NCBI GenBank assembly: GCA_024803745.1
Contig: JANJXV010000194.1
Coordinates: forward strand, 1,116,001-1,180,000
DNA: 64,000 nt
Direction: 5' to 3'
Source of the DNA: Megascapheus bottae
Lineage: Eukaryota > Chordata > Mammalia > Rodentia > Geomyidae
Shown piece after piece: positions 43,690-55,640 of the stretch (the stretch's first letter is position 1; the number at the start of each line of letters is the position of its first letter). The notes beneath the pieces were generated by a model. The model had not been told where the DNA came from. It saw only the letters and a program-made list of their open reading frames with translations, and did no database searches. Made by a program: the position numbers and the translations under genes.

Positions 43690-44158
43690 GACAGACTATA
43701 AGGGGTCTTTTATTATTCCAAGTGAAATTTTGGATTTCCTCTTCTGTTTCTTTAAAGAATGACATTGGGATATTGATTGAAGATGGCCATTTTTACAATA
43801 TTACTCCTTCCAAACCAGGAGCATAGGTTTTTGCATTTCCTCAGTTCTGCGTTAATTTCCTTCTCCAGGGTTTATAGTTCCATCAAAAAGGTGCTTTACA
43901 TTCTAAGTTAATTCCTAGGTATTTTATTTTCTTTGATAGCAAAATGAGTTGCTATCCTGATTCTTGCCTCATTCCTCTCGTTTCTTGGCATATAAGAAGG
44001 CAGTTGACATTGAAGGTTAATTTTATACCCTGCTACCTTACCAAAGTTTTATATAAGCTCAAGCAGCTTCGGAGTAGAGACTATAGGGTTCTTTAAATAC
44101 AGAATCATGTCATCTGTAAGGAGAGAAAGTTTCAGTTCCTCTTTCCCTTTTCCTCCTC
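43690..44158 (-). mobile_element. L1 ORF2 fragment, inverted 5' part of a twin-primed insertion
   Basis: The plus strand matches the antisense L1 sequence of 1430-1915 ('aaggggtcttttattattcc' ... 'atacagaatcatgtcatctg'), so this reverse-transcriptase part lies on the minus strand. It ends where the next fragment begins in the opposite orientation. Confidence 0.8.
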
Positions 44159-44560
44159 ACTCCAGTTAGAATGGCCAAGATCCAGAAATCTAATAACTTA
44201 TGCTGGAGGGGATGTGGCCAGGAGGGATCACTACTACACTGTGGTGGGATTGCAAACTCGTTCAACCACTATGGAAAGCACTATGGCAGTATCCCAAAAA
44301 GACTAAACATAGAGCTCCCCTGTGATCCAGCAATTTCACTACTTGCCAATCGTCCAGATAGGACACACTAAATTCACTAGAACAATAACATTTATCACAG
44401 CACTATTTACTATAACAAAGGTATGGAACCAACCCAGATGCCCGTCAGTTGATGAGTAGATCAAATATGGTATTTTTACACAATGGAATTCTGTGCTTCT
44501 GTCAGAAAGAATGACATAGACGAATTTGTAAGGAAATAGAAAGACTGTAAAGTTTAGAAA
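44159..44560 (+). mobile_element. L1 ORF2 C-terminal fragment, sense part of the same insertion
   Basis: Opens with the conserved 'ccagttagaatggccaagat' and reads [20 protein letters not shown], with the Cys cluster, then RLNIELPCDPAISLL. The 3' UTR and tail are missing or lie beyond the CT-rich tract. Together with the fragment before it, this is the head-to-head layout of twin priming. Confidence 0.8.
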
Positions 44561-44579
44561 TTAGTTTCTGTCTCCTTCT

Positions 44580-44685
44580 CTATCTCTGTACAATTTAGAA
44601 GTTCCTGTTTCTCTCACTTTCTGTCTCTTTTCTCTTTTTCTCTCTCTCCTTCTGTCTCTCTCTGTCTCTCTCTTTCTCTCTCTTC

Positions 44686-44772
<87 letters not shown>
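44580..44772 (+). repeat. (TC)n microsatellite
   Basis: CT-rich from 44600, nearly pure TC over 44685-44772. It abuts the tail of the reverse ID-dimer SINE that follows. Confidence 0.93.
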
Positions 44773-44775
<3 letters not shown>

Positions 44776-44945
44776 CTTAGGCTTGAACTGAGGGACTGAG
44801 CTACTTTTGCTCAAGGTTAGCACTCTACCATTTGGACCACAGTGCTGCTTCTGGCTTGCTCTTTTCACGTAGTATTGAGGAATCTAACCCAGGCCTTCAT
44901 CCTTGATAGGTTAGCACTCTACCACTAAGCCACACAGTCAGCTTT
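44773..44945 (-). repeat. ID-dimer SINE
   Basis: 'cttaggcttgaactgaggg', 'tgctcaaggttagcactc', 'ccttcatccttgatagg', 'ccactaagccacacagtcagc' in reverse. It marks the 3' edge of the zinc-finger remnant. Confidence 0.75.
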
Positions 44946-47172
44946 TAGAGGTTCCTGACAAAGGTTTTCCTACATGCTATTATTTCTTCTGTGAGTGCTC
45001 TTAATGCTTGCTGAAGGTTGACTTTGTTTAGAAGACTTACCTTAATGCTCCCATATACAGAGATTCTATATATAGCTGAATGTTTTTCATTACTCAGAAT
45101 TTCTCTATTGTGTATGTTCTGAAATGTACTGAAGACTGACTTCTGATTAAAAGTCATTGCACATTTGTTGTATTCATTAGTTTTCTTTTCTTCTATGGGA
45201 ATCAGGTTTGTGATGAACACAGAAGTATGCCTTCCAGGTCAAACACTTTCCACATTTGTAATATTCATAAGGTTTTTCTCTCCTATGTGCATTTTATACT
45301 TAGTCATGCGTTCATGATGGATTTTTCATATTCTTATATTCATACGATTTTTATCCTGTGTCTGTGTGGTATCATGCAAACTCAACTATGAGTTCTTCAA
45401 AAAAATTTCCCTTTCATTTTCTTCATAGGATTCTATCCTGTGGGTGTTTAGTGATAAATCTTGACTTGTGCCTTCTGGGGAAAAGAGTGAACATTTGTAC
45501 ATTCATTAAGGGTTTTATCTTGTGTTGGTTCTGTGACACAAGCTGAGTTTTCTTCCACAGACTAAAAAGTCTTTCCTATTTATTACATTGCTAAGGCTTC
45601 TCATATGTGTGAACTCTCTTACACTTCCTGAAGGGTGAATACTGCACGAAAGACTTTCAACTTTGGTTATATTCCTAAGGTTTCTAATATGTGTGAATTC
45701 TGTTATGCCTCCTGTAATGTGACTTCCATCTGAAGGTCTTACCACATTTGATGCACTCGTACAGTTTCTCTCCTGTGTGTGTTCTCTGATGCAATTTGAG
45801 GGAAGACTTCCATTTGAAAGACATTCCACATCGGTTACATTCATAAGGTTTTTCTCCTGTTTGAATTGTCTTATGCATGTTGAGGTTTGGCTTCTGTGTG
45901 AAGGACTTTCCACATATGTTACACTCATAAGGTGTTTCTCCTGAGTATATTCTCTGATGAACATGGAGTTTTACCTTCCATTTGAAAGACTTTCCGCATT
46001 CACTACATGCATAAGTTTTCTCTCCTGTGTGTTTTCTATAATGCCCATCAAGATATGACTTCCAATTGAAGGTCTTTCCACATTTGTTGCACACATAAGT
46101 TTTCTCTCCTGTGTGTGTTCTTTGACGCAATTTGAGGGAAGATTTCTGTCGGAAAGACTTTACACATTGGATACATTCATAAGATTTCACTCCTGTGTGT
46201 ATTCTCTGATGAACACGAAGTTTTCCCTTCCCTTGGAAAGACATTCCACATTCATTACACTTATAAGATTTCTCTCCTGTGTGTGTTATTTGATGAACTC
46301 GAAGGTGTATCTTCTGGGTGAAAGACTTTTCTCATTTGTTACATTCATAAGGTTTCTCTTCTGTGTGTCTTCTCTGGTGCAAAGTGAGGTATGATTTCAG
46401 TCTAAAAGTCTTCCCACATTTATCCCATTCATAAGATTTCTCTTCTGTGTGAGATCTCTGATGTGTGCTGAGAGCTGAATTCTGGGCAGAAATTTTATTA
46501 CGTTCCTCATATTCATAAGGTTTGTCTTCTCTTGGAGATCGAGGTTGGAGCGTCAGGTCTGACTTCTCAGAAATTAATTTTCACACTTGATGTACGCATC
46601 ACCTATCTCAGGATATTTGCTCTGAGGTATTGTAAGGCGTATTTCATTACTGAAAGATTTCTCACATTCACTACATGTATGAGGAGTCTATCCTGTGTAC
46701 ATTTTCGGATGTGTAGTGATGGTCGGTGTTAAGTACAATATTTTTCATCACACAGTACATTTAGCAGTTTTCCTCCCTCCCTGAAGAATATCTTGGGCAG
46801 GGAGAACAGAATTATGATACTGCAGATCTTTTGGACTGTCACAATCATGAATAAAATGCTCTGAATATCCGATGGATTTTTTAAGAACAGGAGACATACG
46901 AGATCTATATGCAGCATGCATCTCATCAGGCTTAGGAGACAGAAGCATGTTCTGACACTTAATGAACTCCTCAGTCCTCACCCCTAAGTTGTTACCGTTA
47001 TTACTAATCAGCTTTAGATTATGTGTAGAGCTCAAATTTAAAGTTCTTGCAAATCTCACATTTTCCTCCACTTCGATACTACTTGCAACTGCTACTTCAC
47101 ATAGACATTCATGTGGACTTTCCTGGCAAGTCTTGAACACATTTTCCATTACCTGGACATCTAAAATGAGTC
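44946..47172 (-). pseudogene. Zinc-finger exon of the KRAB gene: linker and C2H2 array
   Basis: Acceptor 'ttttttctag' at 47173, then GLILDVQVMENVFKTCQES..., a linker of the usual rodent/primate KRAB type, ending TAKCTV-stop (46750-46748). The fingers lie in another frame: a first one with Cys lost (YEWDKC), one with TGA for Cys (46334-46332), then from 46280 to 45684 seven units joined by HTGEKPYEC-type linkers. Intact ligands are seen in CNKCGKTFNWKSYLDGHYRK-H, CNRCGMSF... and CIKCGKTF.... Others have lost His (to Arg, Tyr or Gln). After HTY-stop, heavily degraded fingers run down to the SINE at 44945. Confidence 0.8.
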
Positions 47173-47599
47173 CTAGAAAAAAAGACACAAACATACATGA
47201 GATACAAATATTCCTTACTGTAAAGGTAATGACTTTACTTTCCCATCCTAAGTGTTAGATATTTTAAAATATAAAAGTGGAAATTGATTTGTGAGAAATA
47301 TATGCTTTTCTCCCTAACATATTAAGAAAATGATATTTTACAATGACCAATAAGGTTTTTCTGTGTTTTAGTTCTCTTTTTATATCACAGGAAATATTTA
47401 TTGTAATTACCCATCTATGTATTGCTACAGTTTTAAGCTGAGTACTAACTATAGCATACCTGCACCTGTTTTTTTTTGAAATACTGTTTTGTTTATACAT
47501 TGAGGAATAGCTGCCTTTCTTTTATTTTTGAGAAATAATCTAAATATTGTGCTGTTTTGCATCTTTTTAAAACTTTCTTCTCTTTTCTTTTCTTTTTTT

Positions 47600-47760
47600 T
47601 TGTAGTTCATAGGCCTTGGCCCTGTCCCTGAACACTTCAGCAGAAGAGTATAACCCCTATCCTTGAGCTACAGCCCCACTTCCTGTTTTCTAGAGTTAAC
47701 TACAGATAAGAGTCTCAGGTCCTGAGTAGCAGATAGGATTACCTTAGCCAGTTTCAATGC
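47600..47760 (-). repeat. B1-ID composite SINE, shortened
   Basis: 'cataggccttggccctgtcc', 'gagttaactacagataagag', 'gagtagcagataggattac'. Lies in the KRAB gene's second intron. 47761-48094 holds nothing recognised. Confidence 0.6.
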
Positions 47761-48094
47761 TGTTTGCTTATTAACCATTAAGTGAGGAACACGAATTTTT
47801 TCTAGATTCAGCGGCCACAAGCTTGGTGTATATGTCTGTTTGCCTTTCATCCAAGCAAGAACGATTCTTGAGAGTAAGGACTTACACCTATATCCCTTCA
47901 GTTACAACTTCTCACTAAAGTCTCAATTTAGGTATTTGTGGGAATTTTGAAATTTGTTTCTTTCCATTTGAAGTCTTATAAAAATTCCTTTTCTAACACT
48001 CCTGTCCCTCAGAACCATGGAAGACCAGAAAATCCCCAGCTCATTGTCTAGTTAATTTTCTTATGTTGATTGAAACTTTGTTGTTTTTCTTTTC

Positions 48095-48275
48095 CTTTCA
48101 TTCCTGAGTTTAAACTTAAGACCTAACCACTGTCCTTGGGTTTTCTCAAGACTAGAACCCTACCAATGAAATCATTACTTCTGGCTTTTGCTATGTATGT
48201 GCTAATAAGGAATCAAACCTCTGTCTTTGTGCATGCTAGGCAAGCACTCTACCACTAGGCTCAATTTCTGGTGGA
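48095..48275 (-). repeat. ID-dimer SINE
   Basis: 'tgtccttgggttttctcaag', then 'gtgcatgctaggcaagcac', in reverse. Intronic in the KRAB gene. Confidence 0.7.
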
Positions 48276-48407
48276 AAGATCTGGTTCTGAATACCAGTCT
48301 CTTCCTACCAGCAAAAAGATATTATCCTCATCAGTGAATAATGCCCTGACTTACTCCTTGTTTGCTCAATCATTTATAGTCTTAGTTTTAAAGAAATGAA
48401 AGATCAT

Positions 48408-48469
<62 letters not shown>

Positions 48470-48501
48470 TTTCCTTCCTTCCCTCTTTCTTCCCTCTTTC
48501 T

Positions 48502-48556
<55 letters not shown>
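48408..48556 (+). repeat. (CTTT)n microsatellite
   Basis: About 35 CTTT units with a CCTT/CCCT interruption at 48467-48500. It directly adjoins the tail end of the reverse SINE at 48557, read there as (AAAG)n. Confidence 0.95.
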
Positions 48557-48557
<1 letters not shown>

Positions 48558-48790
48558 GTTTTGTAGTCATGGGACTTGAATTCTAGACCTGGCTGTTCTT
48601 CCTGAGCTCTTCAGCTCAAGGCTACTGCCCTATGTCTTTAGCCTCAACCCTACTTCTCATTTTCTATTGGTTCATTGGAGAGAAGAGTGTAAGGTGTTTT
48701 TGTGATAGGTCAGTCTTTGAACCTTGATCCTCAGATCTCAGCCTCCTAAGTAGCTAGGATTACAGGCATGAGCCACGGGCTCATGGCTTT
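48557..48790 (-). repeat. B1-ID composite SINE
   Basis: A complete reverse copy from 'gtagtcatgggacttgaat' to 'caggcatgagccacgggctc'. Confidence 0.8.
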
Positions 48791-48884
48791 CTCATTTTAT
48801 TTTGTTTCACAGTGATTTCTACAGAGAAATCTAACTTTAACTCTACTGCCACATAGAATTCGACATATCACCGTATGATTCTTG

Positions 48885-49055
48885 GTGCCGGGGGTTTGGG
48901 CTAGCATGCACAAAGACCTGGTTCAGTTCCTTGGTACTACATACAAAGAAAAAGCCAGAAGTGGTGCTATGACTCAAGAAGTAGAGAGCTAGCCTTGAGA
49001 AAACCCAAGGACCATGCTCAGTCCCTGAGACCAGGCATAGGATTGGGAAAAGAAA
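48885..49055 (+). repeat. ID-dimer SINE
   Basis: 'gggggtttgggctagcatgc', 'gtggtgctatgactcaagaa', tail 'gggaaaagaaaa'. Confidence 0.75.
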
Positions 49056-49200
49056 ATGATTCTTGATTCATTCACAAAGAATTCCATAGGTTCCACACAG
49101 GATTTAGGGTAACTAAGAATATTATTGATCAGTACATCACAACATGAACTTACCAATGGGGCTCAGGCTCCAACATCAATATGAAGATGCATTCACTCAC

Positions 49201-49290
49201 CTGTGATATTCTTGTCAGAGGAATTTCCTATCCAGAGTTCTGCACAGTGCTCTAGCTTGTCAATTAATACAGGTTTGGGAACACAGGGAC
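49201..49290 (-). pseudogene. KRAB-B exon
   Basis: Minus strand 'taatttacag' then about 90 bases encoding PCVPKPVLIDKLEHCAELWI, then GNSSDKNIT and the donor 'cacag|gtgagtga'. The family pattern is ...KP.+I.KLE.G.EPW. It reads openly only if one base is carried over from the KRAB-A exon, and it leaves one base that puts the linker exon in its open frame. Confidence 0.75.
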
Positions 49291-49399
49291 CTGTAAATTA
49301 GAAACAGTAGAGAATTATTGCTTATGCTGTGTCATCATTGCTTTAAGTTCACAGACATCCTACTCACAAGTTATCTATTAAATCTTTTTTCTCATTTCT

Positions 49400-49715
49400 C
49401 ACTGGCTCCATGGTTGACTCTTCCCCAGCTCTGGATTCATTTTGTATGGCATAAACTTAGCTGTCTTGCTCAAGGCTAGAAAAATACCAGTTTGAGTCCC
49501 AGCTCCACTTACATGCATAGGTCTTCATGCATGCTAAGCAAGCACTCAACCACAAAGTCAAACTCTTGACACTCCACTAACATTTCTGAGGGGTTACTTG
49601 GAAATACAGAGTTTCATGGCAATTTTTATGCCATTGCTGGCTTCAAATTAGAATTCTTAGATTTCTTCCTCCTGAATATTTTAAGATTACAGGCATGAAA
49701 CATTGCACCTAGTGC
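49400..49715 (-). repeat. Old ID-dimer SINE followed by a B1 half
   Basis: 49400-49570: 'cttgctcaaggctagaaaa', 'catgctaagcaagcactcaac'. 49570-49715: 'agattacaggcatgaaacattgcacct' marks the B1 start, reverse. Confidence 0.55.
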
Positions 49716-49996
49716 CAGGTTTCCATTATAAACTCACTGTTTAGTGATTTGTAGATCCTATTTCCAATAATGATATATATTCTATTCTGGATGGTTTATC
49801 CACTTACAATTACTGTGTAAGTTTGGAATGTCGTCTCCATTAGAGGAAACATAATTTAGAACTGTTGTCAAAGTATCCTGAAGGTATGCTGAAGAATGAG
49901 TACAAAATTACCTTAGGTTTTCTTTAGAAAGTAATGATACTTCTCAGGGCCTGGAATCTTTCATTTAAATAGTACTGAAAGTTTCATAAACATTCA

Positions 49997-50206
<210 letters not shown>

Positions 50207-50299
50207 TTAGCACTGAGTTATAAACACACCATGTGTGGAATCTTATTCTTTTTTTTGTTGGAATTGTATTCCTTTACTTAAATGTTTAGACTAACTATT

Positions 50300-50505
50300 G
50301 ACCTGAAAAGCTTAGGGATGGTGCCTAGGCCCAGAGTTCAAGTCCCAAGACCCACAAAAAAATAACAAGGCAAGCCAGGTGTTGGTGGCTCACGCCTGTC
50401 ATCCTAGCTACTCAGGAGACTGAGATCTGAGGACCATGGTTCAAAGCCAGCCTGGCACAAAATTCCATGAGACTCCTTTCCAATTACCCACCATAAAATG
50501 TTTAA
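50300..50505 (+). repeat. ID half followed by a B1-like SINE
   Basis: 50300-50360: '...gagttcaagtcccaagac...aaaaaaata'. 50372-50500: a good B1 monomer, 'gccaggtgttggtggctcac' to 'caaagccagcctggcac'. Confidence 0.75.
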
Positions 50506-50739
50506 TGGCTTGTGGCATATCATAGTAGAGCAATTGTGGTATCAAAAAAATAAGTCAGGGGAGTAGATTTAGGTTATAAATGGAATTATTCCATTGAAAA
50601 GGAACTACATTATATGATGACATATGCTGGTACTCTGAGAATATTGCAAAATCTTAGGGTATCAAGTAATAATACTGTGAAGTACACCAAGAATGTTAAT
50701 GTTCTATGGCTGGCATAATAATCACTTGGGGAAGAAACT

Positions 50740-50990
50740 TTTTTTTCTTTTTTTTGGCTGGGGGATTTGTAAGGCTTGAACTCTGGGCCTGGGTACTGTT
50801 CCTGAGCTCTTCAACTCAAGGCTATCACCCTACTTATGAAGCCACAGTGCCATTTCCCATATTCTAGTGGTTAACTGTGGATGAGAGTCTCATAGACTTT
50901 CTAATGCCCAGGCTGGCTTTGAACCAAATCTTTAGATATCAGCCTGATATCTGAGTAGCTAGGATTACAGGTATAAGGCACTGCACCTGG
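50740..50990 (-). repeat. B1-ID composite SINE
   Basis: T-rich tail at 50740-50757, 'cttcaactcaaggctatcac', then 'gctaggattacaggtataagg', reverse. Confidence 0.8.
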
Positions 50991-51104
50991 AAAGAAATTT
51001 ATTTCTTGCTGTTTTATACTACAAATTTACTGTATGTTTTACTTTTTCAAAAAGACTGAGGATGACCTTTGTTCTGTATATAATGGGAAGAGTGGTAGGG
51101 AGCT

Positions 51105-51218
51105 GTGAGCAGAAGAACTGAGGGGCAATACTCAGGGTAGGACAATAGCCTTAACTAAAGAGCTCACGGCCCAAGGTCCAAGCCCCATGACTTTCCCCAC
51201 TACCCCACAAAAAAAGGG
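51105..51218 (+). repeat. ID-like SINE fragment
   Basis: 'agagctcacggcccaaggtccaagcc' and an A-rich tail. Confidence 0.55.
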
Positions 51219-51974
51219 AAAATAATTGGAGATTGGAGAGGATTTTCTAAAAAGAATATATAGAAATAGTAGTTCAAAATGTAGAAAGAAGTTCAATATT
51301 AACAGTCATGAGAAAAATTAAAATTACAATGAAATCTTTACTTTAAGTATATTAATATAAATATAGTTTTAAACAAAAAGATCCACATACACACACACAA
51401 ACACACACACACACACACACACGCATACAAAAAAACAACTTTCAAAGTCTAACTATTACTGGGAAGGTAGTGAGAAGAAGTAGAACTTTGGAATAGTTCT
51501 GCAAGGAATATAAAACAATCAAAAATTGCGTGGAGAGTGCTAAAAAAAGTACTAAATATAGAATTACATAGAAATATGGTCCAACACTTCTATTTCTAGA
51601 TTTGTACCTAACGGAAGAGAAAGCAGAGACTAGAACAAATATGTGGAGAATCCATTCACAACTATTAATAATAATCAAAAGATAGAAATATGCAAAACAA
51701 TGCATTGAAAAGGAAGAACATTTTACTATATTTTACAGATGAATCTTGCTTACAGTAAACTAAAAATACAGCAGTCATAAAGGAAGAGCTAGGGTATGTT
51801 TTCCCTTCCAGAGCTTCCAAGGATCAACAAACCCTTAGAGCCAAAAAGCACGATGGTTCCAGAGAATGGAGTAGAGAGGAACAGGAGCTGAATGTTTAAT
51901 GATTATACATGGAAGAAGAAAATTGCTCTAGATGGGTAGAATGAAGAGAGAACTGTACCCTAAACAATGGTTAT
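51219..51974. other. AT-rich sequence with an (AC)n tract
   Basis: (AC)n at 51388-51422. No gene seen; minus-strand open stretches here are low-complexity. Confidence 0.55.
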
Positions 51975-52270
51975 GTAGCCACACAGGATGGGACACACCT
52001 ATACTCCCTGATCTTGGGAAACTCAAGAAGGATTTCTAGCCATCCTGGATGCATGGAAAGATCTATCATAAAAACTAATGTGGAGGGGCTGGGAGTTTGG
52101 CATAGTTGTAGAGTGCTTGTATGAAGACGAAGGTTCAATTCCGCAGTACCACATACACAGAAAAAACCAGAAGTAGTGCTGTGGCTCAAGTAGAAGATCA
52201 CTAGGCTTGAGGAAAGCTGAAGGACAGTGCTCAGACCGAGTTTCAGCCAAAGGGCTTGTTTAAAAAAAAC
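51975..52270 (+). repeat. B1 fragment and ID-dimer SINE
   Basis: 51975-52075 is a worn B1 half. 52085-52270 is an ID dimer with 'gttgtagagtgcttgtatg' (a short deletion) and 'gtagtgctgtggctcaagt'. Confidence 0.7.
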
Positions 52271-52271
52271 C

Positions 52272-52515
52272 AGAAAGCTGAGCATGATGGGGTGGTGGCT
52301 CACTACTATAATCCTAGCTACTCAGGAGGCTGAGATCTGAGGATCAAGGTTTGAAGCCATCCTGGCACAAAAAGACCTGAGACACTTATCTCCAATTTAC
52401 TTTTAGAAAATGGGAAGTGGGGCTTGGCTCCAGAGTAAGGTGGTAGCCTGGAGATGAAGAGCTCAGGGATAGTGCCCAGGCTGAGTTCAAGATCTATGAA
52501 CCACAAAAAAAAATA
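52272..52515 (+). repeat. B1-ID composite SINE
   Basis: 'gctgagcatgatggggtggtggctcac', 'aagccatcctggcac', ID half ending 'gagttcaagatctatgaacc' and an A-rich tail. 52516-52952 after it holds nothing recognised. Confidence 0.8.
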
Positions 52516-52952
52516 ATATGGAAAAATTTGGATTCTGTGAATTTTATCAGGCATATAAATGTCTTTTTTTTTGCTGTTGAAATAACAAATTGTTTCTAAA
52601 CATTTTAAAAGTTTTTACCTATAAATGTACACTACAAATGGAAATAATAACAAACACAAAATATGCAAAAGATACAAATTATCACAATATGGGTATCCTG
52701 CTTCTGTATCTTTTCACTGACTCCTGTTCAAATGAGTCACATACTCTGAATAATTTTCCCAGTCGATATATGCCACACATATTGGCTTGTACTGAACTTC
52801 TTGGGAAATTAAAAGCAAATACTAAGCAAATGTGTGTTAGATTTTGCCAACAGTGATATTTCAAATATAAATCCCTACTCATTGCATTATTTAATATCAA
52901 TGCCGGAATCTAACTTACACTGTCAGAATCTTCAATCTTTTGAGAACCTTCA

Positions 52953-53304
52953 AATTGGTGTGTAAATATTTAGGATCGTTATGTCTTCCGGGAGGAAAGA
53001 TCCCTTTAGTAGTATGTAGTAACCTTCTTTGTCTTTTCTTACTAATTTTAGTTTGAAGTCTATTCTATCTGATACGAGGATGGCAACTCCAGCCTGTTTA
53101 ACGGGGCAGTTAGCTTGATAGAATTTATTCCAACCTCTCACTTTCAAAAGATGATGGTTTTTGGGTAAGATATGTCTCTTGAAGACAGCAGAACGATGGC
53201 TCTTGCTTTTTGATCCAACTAGACAGCCTATGGCGTTTAATTGGAGAGTTAAGTCCATTGATATTGAGAGTTAGGGTTGAGAGATATTTATTAGTTCCTA
53301 CCAT
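52953..53304 (-). pseudogene. L1 ORF2 N-terminal remnant, copy B
   Basis: The start region and first third of the endonuclease. The open piece 52950-53258 (MDLTLQLNAIGCLVGSKSKS...) reads AGVAILVSDRIDF, closer to the usual L1 pattern than units 1 and 2 (ARVAILISDTIDF). Confidence 0.82.
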
Positions 53305-53535
53305 TTTTAAAAGCTTTTAGTAGGGCCTGTGTCTTGACAGTTCTTGTGGTCCTTAGATGGTATGCTGTTTAGGTGCCATTTCTTTCCCCATAATGCATTT
53401 ATTTTGGTTTTGTATGTATAGAGCTTCGTTGAGAATTCTCTGTAGTGTTGGTTTTGTTTCGACATATTGTTGCAGCTTTTCCCTGGAATGGAATGTTTTT
53501 ATTTTTCCCTCAGTTATGAATGAGAGCTTAGCTGG

Positions 53536-54535
53536 CTACAGTATTCTTGGTTGGTAGTTATTTGATTTAAGGGCATGACATATATGCTTCCAGTCACTTC
53601 GTGCTAGCACGGTCTCTGCTGAGAAATCTGGGGTTATTCTGATTGGTTTTCCTTTATAGGTTACTGATCCCTTTTCCCTGGCTGCCTTTAGGATCTTTTC
53701 TTTCGTTTCTATTGATCCAGTTCGGATCACAATGTGGCGGTGGGATGTTCTTTTCTGGTCAGGTCTGTTTGGGGTTCTAAAAGCTTCTTGTATGTGGATG
53801 GGCCTGCCCTTCTGGATATTTGGGAAATTCTCTGAGATGATTCCCTGAAGTATATTTCCAATACCATTGACCTCTTTCTCCACGCCCTCCTCAGTACCAA
53901 CTAGCCTTAAATTAGGCTTCCTAATTGTATCTTGGACCTCCTGAAACGCTCTCTCATATTTCCTAGATTTGGATTGACTCATTTTCTGTTTTTATAATAC
54001 CTAAATTATCTTCAGCCACGGAAATTCTCTCCTCTGCAATGTCTAACCTGCTATCAAAGCTATCTACTTTATTTTTCATCTCCCTTGCTTCTAATTGCTC
54101 ACTTTTGATGCCTTGCATCCCTTGTTTTAGATCATGTATGGATTTCTTTATCTCCTTGATTTCCTTTTGAGTGGTTAGCTCAGTAGCTTTATTTTCTTTG
54201 GACATTTGCTGGAGTTTGGTCACGTTTTCATTTGTGGATTCTTTGAATTCATCCATCTTTCTTTGAAAAACCTTTATTATGGCCTCCTTTATGGCTTCTT
54301 CTTTTTCACTTATCACCTTGTTTTTGCTTTCCTCTTGTTCAGATATGGCTTCCTAAATTATCTCTTTCTTTATGTTTTCACATTTTTCATTAATGATGTT
54401 TATCAATTGCATTTGTGTAGCAATTGGAAGACTCTCCTCTAGGTTTGCCAGTGACTGTTCCATTGTCTGTTTACATTGGGTGGGGGATGTTGTTTCTTGA
54501 TTTGACATTTTTCCTGAGTTTCTTGTTCTGCCCAT
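53536..54535 (-). pseudogene. L1 ORF1, broken, copy B
   Basis: Has its own extra lesions: a stop after KCENIKKEII, and two bases missing before the ATGA point, so that the first half runs on as GIIKTENESIQI-stop. The second half (53982-53536) is open over 148 residues, including ITPDFSAE. Confidence 0.88.
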
Positions 54536-55206
54536 TTGAAAATGGGAGCAAGATTACTACTAAATACGATTATAGTTTTTCAGATATAACCAACCTAGAC
54601 CTCTGTAGCTGGCAGACACTAGATGTTCACAAGTTTTGGTTGGTATTATCACTCTTTCTTTTTGTGCACTTACAGACCAGCCTAATACAACCACTGATAA
54701 GCGATTTATACCCAAAACAATAAGCCTCTCAATCCAATCTCTATTGTCTTTAAGTCCCTCTGAGCATAGAGAATGATTAACCACCTACATATACAATATT
54801 GCTCAACAGGCATCAAGTGTAGATCCGTGCAGTGTAAGGGTTGAACGACGAGCAGAGGTCCAGAGATAGAAAAAAAGAATGAGAGAGGTCAGGGGAGGTG
54901 CAAGAGGATTAACGTAGGAGTGTAAGAATATTGTAGTAATGAAGAAAAGTTATAGCATAAGGATAACTGACATAAGTTGGTAAGTAGGTAGCATATTTGA
55001 GTACAAAGTTTGGAAAGTATTAGAATAAAACTTATGTGTTGCTGCACGACTAGCTCTTAGCCCAACCAGTGGCCTCACAGTGGACCATGGGATGGATCTG
55101 TTTTTCTTGTCTACGTTGAGGGAAAGGGGTATTTCACAAGATGCAGAAGCGAAGATTTCAGAAGCAAATGCTGTGAGTGAATTAGCTCGTAAAAAGCATT
55201 TTTATT

Positions 55207-55409
55207 TTCTTTTATCTTTCTGCCAGTCTTGGGGCTTGAATTCAGGGCCTGAGCACTCTCCTCGGGTTTTCTCAAGTCTAGCCCTCTGCCACTTGAGCCA
55301 CAGTGCCACATCTAGATTTTCTATCTATGTGATACTGAGCAATCAAACCCAGATCTTCATGGATGCTAGGCAAGCACTCTACCACTATGCCAAACTCTCA
55401 AACCTGATA
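55207..55409 (-). repeat. ID-dimer SINE, copy B spacer
   Basis: Counterpart of 5890-6095; followed by (CAT)n at 55424-55443. Confidence 0.8.
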
Positions 55410-55640
55410 TAGTAATTATAAAGTCATCATCATCATCATCATGTCCAAATATCCTGTCTCCTACAAAGAATGAACACTTAACTGTGTCTAATGCTTTTTT
55501 TTAATTTCACTAATTCTTCTGTGTTTTTCCCTCTTGCATTTTTTACACATGACAGCAAAGCTAATCATCAGGAAAAAATTGATTAGGATACAGAACCCTA
55601 ATAATATCCTAGTAGATTGACGTCAAAAATATGTGCAAGA

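Larger units (their letters stand above)
52953..55097 (-). mobile_element. L1 5' part, copy B (3' part cut off)
   Basis: Contains the 5' region, ORF1 and only the first 350 bases of ORF2. The cut at 52953 is a duplication breakpoint and not a reverse-transcription end, because the 5' end of the L1 is present and the 3' end is missing. Confidence 0.9.

Noticed and set aside
44614..44868. An Arg/Glu-repeat open frame
   Set aside because: Antisense reading of (TC)n plus a SINE.
48388..48570. A Lys/Glu-repeat open frame
   Set aside because: Reading of (CTTT)n.
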